64,000 nt of DNA from Daedaleopsis sinensis (GCA_033807695.1 CM066309.1:2976001-3040000); one strand, 5' to 3'. Shown: positions 22,401 through 35,080, counted from the first letter of the stretch. Notes: a model not told the origin generated them from the letters alone. Numbers and translations: made by a program.

Positions 22401-25400
22401 TTCGCAGGCTCCTCACTTCATACGGTATGTTAGCCGCATAAAATCTTCACCGACCGTTGAACTCAACTGAAGAGCTCCGCAGAGCCCTTCGTCGACAGAA
22501 GCTGCCGTGAAAACATGATTCGTGGCCTGGTAGACGCCTTCACACTGCACTTTGACACCGTCCTCCACGACGAGACAACGTCTGTAGACGCATTCAGCAC
22601 TCCGCTACACCTGTTGCACGATCTAGTAGAGAGCGACAAGGCCGGTATTCTGACTAGCACATTCGCTATGTCTTTCTTCCCCTATATCTTCCTCTTCACC
22701 TTCCTCCTACCACACGTCCAACAAGTAGCACCGGAGCAGCAGACCATCGCGAGAGGTCTCTGGGACAAGTGGGTGGATAACGCCTCTGCAGACGCGGCGC
22801 AGAGTACGTCTGCCGTTATAAAACACCTCCTGCGCGAGCTGCTACTCGACTGCCTTGCGACACCGACGTGAGCTGTTTTGTCCTCCTCTGTGTATACGGG
22901 TGCCTATAGCTGACGCTGCGCCAATAGTCCAGAACAGATCCTGCGGGCCGCGTCCGCGGTTCCTTTCGCCGCCGGAATAGACGTGCTGTCCGACGTCTTC
23001 CCGTCGCGTGCCGACCTCGACGTGATGCTTGACACACTTCCGTCAACGCCGCTGGATCCCAGCCTCGCCGTCCTCGACCCGACTGTCCCCCCTGCAAGTC
23101 AGTATCGACCGTCTGCGACTTCGTCCCCCGAGTACGATTCGCTTGGCTTCTCCAAGTACGCGCGCATCGTGTACGCCCTCCTGCTGCATGTAGCGGACGA
23201 CAGGCAGTCAGCGAAGGGGAACGTCTGGGTGCTCCATCACTGCCTTGCGTTCGCGATCTACGCCGAGGAGTTCAGGCACCTGCCGTCCGCAGGGAGCCCA
23301 GTGTTCTCTTCTACGGTCTCCCGCGCGACGCTGCACAGCGCGACAGACAAGGTCCATCAGCTCTCGGCGTACCTCCTCTCCTCGACTGCGGAGGAGCAGT
23401 GGCATGTCGGCGTGACGAATGCGCTGGTCGGGCAGCGGTCGCCGGATGGCCTGGACGGGGTGGCACAACTGATCGTCGAGCTCGTCGGGCGTGCGAGGCG
23501 CAGAGACAGCGTGCGCGAGTCGAGGGTCTTGCGCGCGATCCTGCGGCACGCGATGAGCACTGCGACGAAGGCCGATGCGGAGCAGTGGATGCTCGTCGCC
23601 AGAAAACTCGAGAAGCAAGGTCAGTAACCGTCCGTCGGGCGCTCGGCCACCATCAACCTTGCTAACGGACGACGCCCCAGCACCTCATACGGCGTTCGCG
23701 ATCGTCCTCTCGGTCGCCCGCTACGCGCCCGAGACCGCGCGCCTCGAGCGCTATCGTAACGAGCTCGCCGCGGGCATGCTCGGCATGCCAGCCTCGAAAG
23801 CCAACACAGAGGGGCTGTGGCTCCTGCGCAACCTGGCAGCGTCTGCCCCAGATCCGGAGTCAGACGTGGTGTTCCTGCCGCAGCTGCGCGCGGTGAACCT
23901 CGTCAAGGCGTGCCAGCAGTGGATCACGTCGGACGAGGATCTGGAGGAGGACGTGCAGAGCGAGATGACGCTCGTGTTCGCGTCGCTCGTCCCGATCCTG
24001 TCGAATGTGCCTGGTGCGCACTGGGATCTCATGTTCGACGTGGTCGAGAACAACTTTGAGGTGCGCGAGCTTGCGTAGCGTTGTGGCTCCTCACAGTATG
24101 CTCACTTTTCCCGATTGCAGAACGCTTCTCTGGACGATCCGTCTACGTATGTGACGTTGAGCAGGACGCTCCAGCTGTTCATGGTGATAGAAGACTATGC
24201 GTCTACAAACAAGACTCTGAAGGCTTCTTGGGAAGAGCGAAAGATGGCCAACCTCTTGCTCATCCGTGACATCGTGTCCCTGAAGCTGGGTACGTCCTCA
24301 TCTCCTTAAATTGGTTAATCCTGTGACAGCAGACTTATGGTGTTACAGAGGACACGAAACCGTCAACACCCCTCTCCACATGCCGGGAACTTGCTCTCCA
24401 GATCGTTCAGGACTTGCCCTCCTCTTTGCTCACCCGTGAGACGCTGCCAAAGGTATGTATCTCTCCGCAGAGATGGACGAACGCCGCTGACCGTTGCCTA
24501 GATGTGCCATCTCATCACTGATAGCTCTGCGACTGTGCAACGCATGGCATACCAACTCCTGCACCAAGCGGTCAAGAAATACACTGAGGAACTCGTCATC
24601 GAGGCTGCTGTCGACACAGAGGGTACCATGAAGCCGGAGCTTCCTACGGAGCTCTTGGATATACTCCAGCGTAACCTGAACCATGAGGAATATGGCGAGG
24701 TCAGACACGATCGGCGGCACTAACGCGTCTTCGTCGTACTGACGTATCTTGCAGAATTGGTTTGGCTACCTGTTGGCTTGGATGATCACTCTTGACCTGT
24801 TCCTCGACTCGGTGCGTGTAGCATGGTATATTGGACGCTTTTGCGCCGCTGACGCCGCACCCAAAAGTCACTCAAAGTGAAATCAGGCTATATCGACCAA
24901 CTTCGGGATCTTGATCTCGTTGGTTCCCGACTCCTTCCGGCCGTGTTTGGAATCCTTGACCTGTATGGAGGAATGGCGAAGGCGTTTAAACTCGAAGTCT
25001 GGGACGTGGACGAGTTCTATCTCGAGCGTGAGTAAATCTTCCTATCTCCCTCTCGGCTGGTTCCTAACCATTCGCATCCATTCGAAAACAGTATACGCGC
25101 CTGACACCCCGCTCAGCCTACGTCTTCTCACCGCGCACCTGTACTACCGCGCGCTGCTGCTCGTGCCATCGCTCATCCGCAACTGGCTCGTGGAGTGTCG
25201 CGACCGGCAGCTATCTACGGCAGTCGCGTCATACACGTCCCGTCACTTCTCCCCTGCGATCATCCGCACAGAGCTTGCACGCGTTAAAGACCCGAGCGTC
25301 GCGGAGGAGCTATCTGGGGAGAACGTTACGGTTAAGGTCGCGGCTGCCATCAACGAGGTCACGGCGTCGTATGCTATCGACGAGCAGAACCTCGAGCTGA

Positions 25401-25933
25401 CCATCAAGCTTCCGGCGGACTGGCCGCTGCACACGATCGAGATCAGGGATTCTAAGCTAGTCGGCGTCACGGAGGACCGCTGGAGAGCTTGGGTGCTCGG
25501 CGTGCGACAGATCCTGACGTTCAGGGTGAGCATCGTCCATATGCATTGCAGCCTGATGAGATGATGGCTGAGACTGGTCTACTAGAGCGGAAGCATTGTC
25601 GACGGGCTGAGCTTCTTCCTCAAGAATGTGACGTCCCACTTTGAGGGCATCGTAGAGTGCGCCATCTGCTACTCGTATGTCTTCACCGTACTGTTGGCTT
25701 CCTGGCTGCGGATTTTGATCGGCATTCTAGAGTCGTCAATGCTACGGACGGAAGTCTGCCAAAGAAGCCGTGCAAGACTTGCAAGAATCGCTTCCACGCG
25801 GAGTGCCTGTACAAGGTATGTCGTCGCAATCTAGTACTGTTCGCGATCATTGACGTCTTCGCTCCAGTGGTTCAATACGAGCCACTCTTCGAGCTGTCCG
25901 GTGTGCCGTTCGGAAATCATGACTGGAAGATAA
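19455..25933 (+). CDS. LTN1: E3 ubiquitin-protein ligase listerin (Ltn1/Rkr1)
   Basis: RING ligase of the ribosome quality control complex; it binds the split 60S subunit with Rqc2 and ubiquitinates stalled nascent chains. The N-terminus has a lysine-rich disordered start, then the conserved LAQRLPPELLVILRLLSKKD and PSRRIRLLAIGLH segments. The middle is long HEAT/ARM helices over many exons. The C-terminus gives the RING: VECAICYSVVNATDG, KKPCKTCKNRFHAECLYKWF, then SSSCPVCRSEIMTGR and a TAA at 25931-25933, with the Cys/His spacing complete after splicing of the last introns. The size of about 6.5 kb with roughly twenty short introns is normal for this protein. The start at 19455 is the first ATG before the lysine-rich stretch. 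No frame break was found in the parts read. Confidence 0.92.
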
Positions 25934-26657
25934 GAATGGGAAATTGTGTTCGAAGGAAGCGAGAAAGATTCTCCCCCCTGTAGCATGTTCAAATCGAATA
26001 ACATCGTAGAGAATGCACTGTATCAAATGTCACGACGAGCTGAAGCCTACTGTCTCTTACTGTACACAAATCCAACATACTTTGTACGCCCCAAGGCTTG
26101 CATCCCAAGTCGCTCCCATCGGATGTGCTGCCTCCGTACGTCGTCTCCTAGATTCTCAGTCTGCCCGCGGTCCCCGAAGACAGGCAAGATGGACAGGTTT
26201 ACAACATACAACATCACCTAGTCGTTCAGAAAGACCTAAACAAGTGGCATCGGTATAGATTGATGCAACGAGATCATTAGAACAGCTGGGTCCGGCCTGA
26301 GTGCGGACGTCGGCGAGCAGCTCGAGAAATAGAATGGATATCCCAACGTTTACTATTCAGTAGATGGTGAGTCGCCTAAGACATCCAGAATCGATGTTGT
26401 TCGACAGACAAATGATGCGTATAGTGACATCGTCTACGGTTAGCCTCCTGGACTCACTAGGGGTAGTCAAAGTAGACAATCTCGTGAGATTCTGAGGCTA
26501 TTTATTGCAGCTGGAGCATACAAACACTCAGTATACATCGCGCGCGATTTCAAGAATACTCGCACAGGAGAACGCGATGCGAATTCAGACGTAAGTGTAC
26601 ACCGGATTATGATATTACTTCGCCCAAAACTCGTCGCAAACGGCGGGGCGTAGAGTC
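25934..26657. other. Convergent intergenic region
   Basis: 724 bp between the 3' ends of LTN1 and the SDR. Short open frames exist but without recognisable motifs or exon structure. Confidence 0.45.
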
Positions 26658-27874
26658 TCAGCTGAGGTACCAGCCACCGTTGACACTGAAGGATTGGCCT
26701 GACAGGCATGCTTTCGCGTTAGCTCATAGCAGCAGTGTAGGACCACGCAGTACGCACCGGTGATGAAGGCTGATTCCGGCTTTGCAAAATACGACACCAT
26801 CCCCGCGACATCGGACGGCATACCCATTGGCAACTCTGGTATGTTGGTGATCTAGAGGGTCGAGATGCGATCAGTCATTTTGCTATGTAGTGACATAGCT
26901 AGAGCTAGAGTAACAGTGTTGCTTACCGATTTCGCCACCCCTGCTGGACCCCCATACTTCTCGTCGTCAGGGTGTGTAACTGACATAGCAGGACAGGCAT
27001 CATTGACCAATCAGCCCTACAAACATGTAGGATCTTGACGGTCGTGACGTACCCATTGGCGTCAGGATGAAACCTGGACTGTATGCGTTAACTGTGATGT
27101 TGTGCTTCCGCAACTCGAGGGCTATGTACACGTCTCAGCGACGGATCTTTGTCATGCAGGAAGATAACACATTACCGGCACATTGGATAAGACCCCGAAC
27201 GGCGAACTTGGAGGCACAATATATCGCGGTGTTGGCCATTCCTACAGTCGGTCAAGGATCAGTGGATGGAAAACATCGCGACGCGCTCATTGTCCTCACC
27301 GAACTTGCCGCCATCGGAGGAGGCACCTTTCAAGCAGTTTGTAAGTCAACTCACGCCATGACTCAAGTAGATGTAGATTGTTGACCGCTCACATATAATA
27401 CGACCTCCACGACCTTGCTCGATCAAGCGGACAGCGGCGTGCTTGATGGAGAAGAACACTCCACGCGCGTTAACGCCGACGACGCGTTCCCAGTCCTCGA
27501 CGGTGGATTCTACTATCGACCTCAGAGGCTGCAGTACGCCCGCATTGGCTACAAACTGTAGGGTGCGTGTGAGAGGCGCAGGTCGTGGGGTTGTTTTCAA
27601 GAGGGGAACACACCACATCCAATCCTCCAAGCTCGGCGACAGTCTTCTCGACTATGGAGATGACATCCGCTTCAATCGTTACATCTCCAGGGATAATCGC
27701 GACCCGTCGGCCCTTCTCCTCGATAGCTTTGGCGACCACGGAGAGCTGGTCCAGTTTGCTCGAGATATCGTTGATGGCAACGTCGAGGCCGTCGCTAGCG
27801 AGCTGCAGTGCAATGGCCTCGCCGATGCCCTGTGCGGCACCAGTGACAATCGCGACGCGTGCAGGGGTGGCCAT
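26658..27874 (-). CDS. Short-chain dehydrogenase/reductase, acetoin-reductase-like
   Basis: Complete SDR of about 260 residues in eight exons. It starts MATPARVAIVTGAAQGIGEA (cofactor motif TGxxxGIG), then the acidic INDI segment, the ANAG loop, a Ser in the CASSDGGKFG segment, the catalytic YCASK (Tyr-x3-Lys), the PGFILTP segment and the C-terminal end QSFSVNGGWYLS. Introns follow GGLDV, RII(C), GKFG, QCA, TPM, AKS and FIT, all GT-AG and in phase. This is the family plan of diacetyl/acetoin reductase or related NAD-dependent alcohol dehydrogenases. It is highly similar to the genes at 1-402 and 35081-36289, with introns at the same places. A weak AT-rich TATA-like box lies about 60 bp upstream (27934-27940). 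Confidence 0.9.
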
Positions 27875-28441
27875 TTCCAGTCTCGAGATGTACAGAGGTT
27901 GTGGAGAGCTCCGGAGATTCACAACAGCTCTAAGTATATTGTGTGCTGAGAACTTGAGCTATACCTTAAACAGAAGTAGACTGAACAATCGATTTGCATC
28001 ACACTGGGACCCGGGTTAACGTTATAGATAGATCTTAAGACTTAGGACGCACGGTGATAGTAATTCAGTAGTCTGACAGCGGGTGTCAGTAGGTGGTAGA
28101 CGACGGCCGAGGGTCAGCACGGTGGGCACCCCCGCCGGCCCGACGCTACAGTGATGCGGGAGACATTGTGATCTGAGCGGGCGGGTGCATGAAGGGGGCT
28201 AACCTGCCAGGGTACCGGTTAACATCGTTTTCATGTTCTAGACTTCAGCAAGACCGAGTCTCCCTCAAAAATAGAGCCAGAGGATGAGGGGAGACTACAT
28301 GGCCACATATGGGCCTTGGTGTAGAGTCTACGCGGAGGAGGTAGTCACTAGTCTGCGCCTGGTGCGCCTGGTTCGGATGAGTGTCTGCCACGAGTCCTCC
28401 GAGTCGTCGGAGGACGACGGAGGTCTTCGTAGCTGATCAAG

Positions 28442-28469
28442 TAAGAAAGATGACACTTGATCTTTCTTA
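28442..28469. repeat. Short inverted repeat
   Basis: Perfect 10-bp arms TAAGAAAGAT (28442-28451) and ATCTTTCTTA (28460-28469) with an 8-base loop. Function unknown. Confidence 0.6.
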
Positions 28470-28662
28470 TCATGAAGGTCTTCGGGCGACGGGCGTATGT
28501 GCACGGCGCCGCACGGAAGAGACCCTTCATCAAGCCTTGAGCTTGGGGCGCAATAAGTATTTCGCGCAGAGCTTGCGTAGCCATTGGAGTGCCTTTTCTA
28601 GGTCTGGTACGTGCTGGTTCTCGACTGTGTGAGATAAATATGGTGCTACAGAAGTCGAGGAC

Positions 28663-28702
28663 GTACTTAGTACGTAGTCTTGAAGCACTAGGTACTAAGT
28701 AC
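28663..28702. repeat. Inverted repeat of two near-palindromes
   Basis: GTACTTAGTAC (28663-28673) and its exact reverse complement GTACTAAGTAC (28692-28702), 18 bases apart. Each arm is itself almost palindromic, so the site could form either one hairpin or two. Possibly a transposon scar or a regulatory site. Confidence 0.55.
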
Positions 28703-29502
28703 TAGCAGACGTTGATTTTGCCACTAGAATCTCCTCCATATTAGGTAATCTCAGCGTGATGGAATAAATTTATGCTAAACCGGGCGCCTGAATGGTTGAC
28801 TGTACTTACAAGTTACTATCTCCAAAATCTACCTTTTCCTGTCATGATCACTGGCTACGTTGACTCCTATAGCATGCCTTGAACTCTTCCCGCTGTCCAT
28901 CATAACTTCAACGACCAACGCCAAGAAGAAGTTTTGCTTCATCGTGCCATAAAGATCTGGGTACAGTCGTGACCACGTATACAAGTCCAACATTAATGCG
29001 TTCGAGTCGACTCTGGTACCAAGAATGGAACTCCAGCCCGCGGCCTAGCGCCACCGAGCGTAGCGGGGGATACATTATCCTATATTTACATTTTGCAGTT
29101 GCAGATTGCGAGTTCGGGGTGCGAGAAAGGTGCGTAGGTGTGGTTGTATGCATGTAGTTGTATGCAATGTGCATGCGAGAGGGGGGTCGTCTTTGATATC
29201 TGGAGAGCTAAAGCTGACAGCAATATCGTGGTCACGTCGAAGGTTACGGAGCAAGAGACAGCGCGAGGATGAAGCTGGAGTGCAGGAGTGGCTGGCATCG
29301 GGATCTAATTGCAAGAAGACGTAAGGCGGCTCGAACGTTGTCTCCCCTAGGCAGACGATGAGGACCTATTGAACGGGGGGAGGGACGGTCCTTCAACGCT
29401 CGAACGTACGCGTCAAGAATCTGTGTATTGTTGTGCTTTGAGGGCAAGCTTCAAGGTCTACGGGATAGGAACATCTTCTGGTGGCCCTGGTTGTGCGTGA
29501 GC

Positions 29503-30250
29503 TCAGCAGGGAATTTTCAAGGTGAGGATGCCGTCTTCAAAGGTCACAGAGTTGTCTTCACGCTAACGAACACGAGTAGCGCGTCAGTCAGTCTACCACT
29601 ATTACGCGGGTCAGCGACGCACCTTTGTCTCTGGGGGGACCGCGACAATCCTGAAGAATTCGCCGAACTTGCGCTCGCGTACTGAATGTCCTTCGAGTGG
29701 CAGCACAGCGCGTGAGAAGCCCGAGATGCTGAGGTGACGCACACGACTGATGGGCCCCAGAATTCTACTACTTCTACCGGGTGGAATGGTCAACAGGCGG
29801 CGTAGATCCAGGACGACCTTCTTCACAATCTGCGCATGTACTGCAGCTGCAGCGTACGTATCATCTCGCGGCCACCAACGGGGAGTGCTGTTAGGCCTAG
29901 GACGGCCTCCACAGTAGATTTCAGGGACAGATATGCGCTCTCGTTTTACTGTCACGAATCCATCGGCTCGGTATCATCTGAAGGCAGGGCTGTGTCGTGA
30001 AGCCGCCTCCAAGGGCGGGATTCGGGAGTCCTTCTTGTAATGCTGTATACTGGTGACTGACGATATCACGATAGTAGTTATGGTGAGTTGAAGGGAAACT
30101 GTGCAGCAGTCGTGCGTTAACTTCTTCAAACCTAGTAGTCGCAATTCCGAAATGCCATAAAGCCACCTCTCCTGGAGAATTCGAAGGCAACAACGGTTCA
30201 GCAGACGTCATCGCGGCCACCGTGTTGTGCATAGTAGGTAAGTACTCCAT
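29503..30250 (-). CDS. HSP20 / alpha-crystallin-like protein, diverged
   Basis: The 3' part reads like an alpha-crystallin domain: a LSISG strand (usual LTISG), then GHSVRERKFGEFFRIVAVPP (usual GYxVRERRYGKFSRSLxLP), and after a 60-nt GT-AG intron (29563-29622) REDNSVTFEDGILTLKIPC and a TGA at 29503-29505. The family works as ATP-independent chaperones that hold unfolding proteins. The protein ends right after the IP(C) segment, so the usual C-terminal I-x-I extension is missing. The upstream part, back to an ATG at 30248-30250, fits less well, and an intron before the VKRERISVPE segment is likely but not proven. The start is therefore uncertain, and a decaying copy is possible. Confidence 0.45.
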
Positions 30251-30836
30251 TGCCTGCCCTGAGACTCAGGCTGACGAGTACGCAAATAGCGTTGAGACGT
30301 GTAGGCATCAGACGCTTGGACACGACGATCATTACCACGACCTATTCGCCATCCGAAGAAGGTCGTTTTGTAGGCATCCGTGCGAGACAAGACCATCGCG
30401 ACCACCGACGCTGCCAAACTCGAACGAGCACGAGAATCATTATCATTTCAACAGTACGTCACCCGTGCCATCCATAAGTACTACCGGCTCTTGCTGACAC
30501 GGATGTGCACGCCTCAAGCACGTACTTATTCTCCGCTCTATCCTCACTGCGAGTCCACTTTAGTCTTTCGCACACGCACGAGGGCCCAGGCGACGGACGG
30601 AATAAGCGTTTGTATTGCGGATATGGTGGTCGATTGGTACCGCCCCTCGCACGTCGTCAGCGCCTGGGTATGCGATCTCCCTACGCGGACATTGGTTATG
30701 AGAACGCCATTGACAACCCGAGCCTGTCTTCTGCTTCTGAGGACGGGCGGTAATCGAGATCCGGAGAGGTATATACGTCTGCGGGGAGCCTGAGCTACCA
30801 CTGACGCCTGCACTCAGCCTCCGTCCTCTGACTGCC
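30251..30836. promoter_or_regulatory. HSP20-like / CYP53 divergent region
   Basis: 586 bp that must contain the promoters of both divergent genes. No TATA box stands out and no coding exon was recognised. Confidence 0.35.
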
Positions 30837-33022
30837 ATGTCCCTTATGTCCCCCCTCCTCGACCTCGGCCCCTTCTCGTGGGCCCTCGTCGCCCTTGCTG
30901 CTGTCCTCCTCATTCACCTAGTCCCATACCTTGTCGACCCGCACGCTATCCGGTCATACCCCGGCCCTCTCCTCGCACAACTCTCCGACATCTGGCTGGG
31001 ATGGGTTGCAGCGCACGGCCATCGCTCAGAACGCGTTCATGAGCTTCACCAGAGATATGGTGAGTGATCGCATGTTCCGTCCGTGGGTGGCGCCCGTGAC
31101 CCAAGCACGGCCAAGTCGCGGACTTACTCAATGCACGTTGAGCACACGACCGTGCTAGCGTCCGGCGCAATGCTCCCATGGTCACCTAATATCTCGCGAA
31201 CTCCAGCGCGGCCACTGACGTTTCCGCCGCGTCCCCACAGGCACATTCGTGCGCATCGCACCGAACCACCTCTCGATCGCAGACCCAGACGCGCTCCAGG
31301 TCGTGTACGGGCACGGCACGGGCACCCTCAAGTCCAACTTCTACGACGCGTTTGTGTCCATCCAGCGCGGGCTCTTCAACACCCGCTCGCGGGCCCAGCA
31401 CGCGCGCAAGCGCAAGATCGTCTCCCACATCTTCTCGCAGAAGAGCGTGCTCGAGTTCGAGCCACACGTTCGCACCCACCTCAACGCGCTGTTCCGCCAG
31501 TGGGACCGGCTGTGTGACGATGGCGCCAAGGGCCTGTCCGGCAACGAGGGCGAGGGCGGGTGGCATGGGCGCAGTGGGCGTGTCTGGTTCGACTGCCTGC
31601 CGTGGTACAACTACCTCGCCTTCGACATCATAGGTACGGTACAATTTTAAATCGCTGTCAGCAGTCCGTCGACGCCCCGCTCACGAACCTTGTTAATTCA
31701 GGCGACCTCGCGTTCGGTGCGCCGTTTGGCATGCTCGTCGCCTGCAAAGACTCTGCCCCCGTTGCCGTCTCGCAGAAGGATGCGATCGCGTCTTATGGAA
31801 GCGGTGAAGCCAAAAAGGTCGAGATCCAATACTTCCCTGCCGTGCAAGTCCTCAATGATCGCGGCGAATACTCCGCTTCCCTTGGGGTCCTCCCGCCGCA
31901 CTGGCGCCCGCTCGCGAAGCGCATCCCGTGGTTCAGTAGGGGCAACCAGGCCGTGCAGCGCCTTGCGGGCATCGCGGTCGCCGCTGTTGCGCAGCGTTTG
32001 AACTCGCCTCATATAGACCGTGTGGATTTGCTGGCGAAGCTGCAAGAGGGGCGCGACGATAATGGGGACCCAATGGGGCGCGAGGAGCTCACCGCCGAGG
32101 CGCTCACACAGCTGATCGCGGGCTCAGACACGACGTCCAAGTATGTCCCCGCTTATCACCCTCTTCTCGGAGCTCGCTACCCTTGTTGCTCGCACAAGCT
32201 CCCGACGTATTCAGCGACTTACTAACTGTCACCGCTCTGTTGACAGCTCCTCGTGTGCGATCACGTACCACCTAGCGCGGAACCCGCACGGCCAGCGCAA
32301 GTTGCAGCAGGAAATCGACGCTGCGCTCACAGACGACGACCCGGTCGCGCCGTACGAGCTAGTCAAGCGGCTTCCATACCTCGAGGCGGTCATCAACGAG
32401 GCGCTCCGCATCCACTCGACGTCGGGTATCGGCCTCCCGCGGCTCGTGCCCAAGGGCGGCCTGACCGTCGCGGGGCGGTTCTTCCCGGAAGGCACGGTGC
32501 TGTCTGTCCCGACGTACACGATCCACCGCGACCCGAGCGTGTGGGGTGAGGACGTGGAGGCCTTCCGTCCGGAGCGGTGGTTCGAGCAAGACAAGGTCGC
32601 CGTGCAGAAAACGTTCAACCCGTTCTCGTTCGGACCCAGGTGCGTGTCTCCCGCTCGCTTCTCTGCGCCCGCTGCGGCGGCCTCAAGGCGGAGACGTCAA
32701 ACTGACGCTGCGCTCGCACTTCGCCTCCGCGCGCATCGCCTCGTATGATGCCTTGTCTGACACCCAGGAGCTGCGTCGGGCGGAACCTGGCGAACCTCGA
32801 GCTTCTCGTCATTGTCGCGTCCATTTTCCGCCGGTACGAGTTCGTCCTGGAAGACCCCAATGCAGAGGTAGGTACACTTTCCCGCGAGAGCGATCGCGAA
32901 CCTGCTCATGGATTTCCCTTCTCTCCGCGATACCCGTATCTTACGTCTAGCTCGAGACCCGGGAAGGCTTCCTGCGCAAGCCGGTCGAATGCAAGGTCGG
33001 AATGAGGCGTAGGAACGTGTAA
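30837..33022 (+). CDS. Cytochrome P450 CYP53 family, benzoate 4-hydroxylase
   Basis: Complete P450 in about seven exons. CYP53 enzymes para-hydroxylate benzoate and related aromatics, with electrons from the ER cytochrome P450 reductase. Seen: an N-terminal membrane helix (residues about 8-27); IRSYPGPLLAQLSDIWLGW and the HGHRSERVHELHQRYG segment, close to known CYP53 proteins; FVRIAPNHLSIADPDALQVV; the I-helix LIAGSDTTSN (formed across a splice); the K-helix EALR; RPERWF; and the haem loop FSFGPRSCVGRNLANLE, also formed across a splice. The end is FLRKPVECKVGMRRRNV and a TAA at 33020-33022. All introns are GT-AG and keep phase. SDR genes stand on both sides. Family assignment is by motif recognition. 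Confidence 0.88.
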
Positions 33023-33777
33023 GCATTTTGACAGTGGGAGATCTGCGTGCGCACCAGGCCTAGGTGCGCACGGACGTCTTCTAGTCCGAGTAACGGTAGT
33101 ACTCAATAGGGCCAATATGCGTTCCATGATGTTGTACTATTAGTATCCCGGATTCTTCACTTTCTTCTCTTGCTCAGACCGCAGTAAGAGTAAGCCAACT
33201 ATTCACATGCAAGCATATGGATTCCAGCCGGGTCATGATGCAAAGGTGGGAGACTTACTACAGTCTACTAGCTCCTCGGATGGTTTGGGACCTGGGCGCT
33301 AGGTCGAGCAGAGACGCGCCACCAGTACGTAAGCACTCATTGAACTACTCGACTGCCGCCGCCGCCTTGCCACCGTATTGCATTCACCTGTTTTTCATCG
33401 CTATCGTTTTTGTAATTTTTCCTTGTAATGCACCTGGACCCTTCTGCAGGTAAGTAATGACTCACGCCGACGGTAAGTACTACTAGGAGTCTTTGATGGT
33501 CCGAACTGTCAGGGGCAACGTACGGACAGAGGCCGTTGCCAGTCTTCGACGCCTCACCGGTTTCCGAATCGCAAGCAAGGCACCCCCGGCGGAAGCTAGC
33601 AAATGCACGAAAAAACCGGAGCATCACAGCATTTGACACACTTCTACCGATGCACAGCGGCGCGAGTGCGTACAAGTAGCACTCTCTTGTCATGCTACTC
33701 ATAGTACTGACTATCCGTGATCAACTTGGCGGTCAAGCGTCGAACAGGACACAGCTCCCAACTCCAACAATCCGAGC
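33023..33777. other. Intergenic region
   Basis: 755 bp with no recognised gene. It holds the 3' flank of CYP53 and the promoter of the secreted-protein gene; a short GCC repeat lies near 33353-33366. Confidence 0.4.
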
Positions 33778-34266
33778 ATGCTCTTCGCTCTCCCCGCCTG
33801 CGCCGTCGCGCTCTTCTTCCACGTAGCACGCGGCTACCCCTCCGTCGAAATCGCCCGCAACGATATGAAGACACCCACTATCCGAGGTGTTGCCCTCGAC
33901 AGCGTCCGCGCGCATCCGAACATCACCCTCGGATCGTTACTTCAGACAGTCCCTCACTCGGACGCGGTGGACGCATCGGTGGTCTTCCCCGCCACGCTCG
34001 TGGTCTGCAATGGGCCCAACTGCGACACCGCCGCCGCGCTCTGCGAGGGGTTCGACTTACGCACGACCTCCGCGGGCGTGTGCTTCCCGGCCCTGACTAT
34101 CGTCTCGGCCGTGATAGTGCAGCAGAGCGGAGAAGGGCTACCCTTCCCCGTGTACGTCGGCACGGCGGGATGTGGCTCTATCCTCCAGATGCCGGCTGTA
34201 GAGCTGTGCTTCAACTTTGGCGGCGAGGTGCTCGATGCCGTTTCGATCGGTCTTTCTGGGTTCTAG
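33778..34266 (+). CDS. Small secreted cysteine-containing protein, unknown function
   Basis: Single-exon gene for 162 residues. The first 19 residues (MLFALPACAVALFFHVARG) form a signal peptide with likely cleavage after Ala-Arg-Gly. The mature part has six cysteines (pattern C-x4-C-x6-C, then three single ones), one Asn-glycosylation site (NIT near residue 48) and otherwise beta-type hydrophobic strands without further membrane segments, so it is probably exported and disulfide bonded. Being intron-less is unusual beside its multi-exon neighbours. No family was recognised. Proteins of this size and build are common in the secretomes of wood- and plant-associated basidiomycetes, but a role is not visible. 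Confidence 0.7.
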   Translation: MLFALPACAVALFFHVARGYPSVEIARNDMKTPTIRGVALDSVRAHPNITLGSLLQTVPHSDAVDASVVFPATLVVCNGPNCDTAAALCEGFDLRTTSAGVCFPALTIVSAVIVQQSGEGLPFPVYVGTAGCGSILQMPAVELCFNFGGEVLDAVSIGLSGF

Positions 34267-35080
34267 CCTGGCTCGTCCCGGTGAGTCGCAATCGTCTCCT
34301 CCTGCACGCAGGAACGATACGGGGTACTTATGATTCAAATGCTGGCGGACAGGTGATTTTAGTGTACGAAGAAGAAGTGAAGACGGTCGTCTGTCTCAGT
34401 GTCCGAGTGTACTGGTGCTTGTGCTTGTGAGAGGTTGTACCGTCGTGTGGAAATTCGAGACGATTGAACGGTCGAACTACGGTGGCAGGCAATGTCTTCA
34501 CATTGTTCACAGCTCTCTTCGAGTACAGGAGGCACGCAAGAGACCAGCAGCTGCGACTAGTCGGGATCGGAGCGAAGCTCAGAGGAACCCCCCGGTCGGG
34601 CACCGGTGAGCCATTCATATTGCTGTCTCTGCTGCCAACGTGAGTCATACATACATATCATATATAGATTGTGGCGCGGTCTGCCGCTATCAACACTGTC
34701 ACATATAACTATCAGATCCTAGACCTTCAAGGAAACTCAAACCTGAACCTCGAAAATATGCGCTATGAAAGGTTTGTTGATAGGGTTCACCCCGGGTGCT
34801 CGGCCAAGATTCGTTTGGCCTCCACAGAGTGTGATATGTTCTTCATTTCTGGCTAGGTCCCCCTGACTCGTCGTCGTACCCCCATTTGTGCAAAATGTCG
34901 GAGATATGGAAGAAACAAACGCGCATAGTAAATGCGTGTAAGCGCTCCTCGGTGTTAGAAGCACCCTCTAACTTTATCGCTGCGCATCCGAGCAGGCGTC
35001 GACAGCCACATATAACCAGCAGATCGCACCTATGACGAGCTCTCAACGACAGCATAGAAGCCGAAGCCTCGACACTAGGA
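34267..35080. other. Intergenic region with TATA box for the SDR
   Basis: About 814 bp without a recognised gene. An ATATAA motif at 35010-35015 lies 66-71 bp before the SDR start and is a likely TATA box. Another AT-run with TATATA is near 34660-34670. Confidence 0.4.
35010..35015 (+). promoter_or_regulatory. Probable TATA box of the SDR gene
   Basis: ATATAA in the sequence CACATATAACC, 66-71 bp before the start codon at 35081, a plausible distance. Confidence 0.45.

Larger units (their letters stand above)
27875..29502. other. Gene-poor region between SDR and HSP20-like gene
   Basis: About 1.6 kb. No gene could be supported. It holds two hairpin-forming inverted repeats (28442-28469, 28663-28702). 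Confidence 0.45.
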
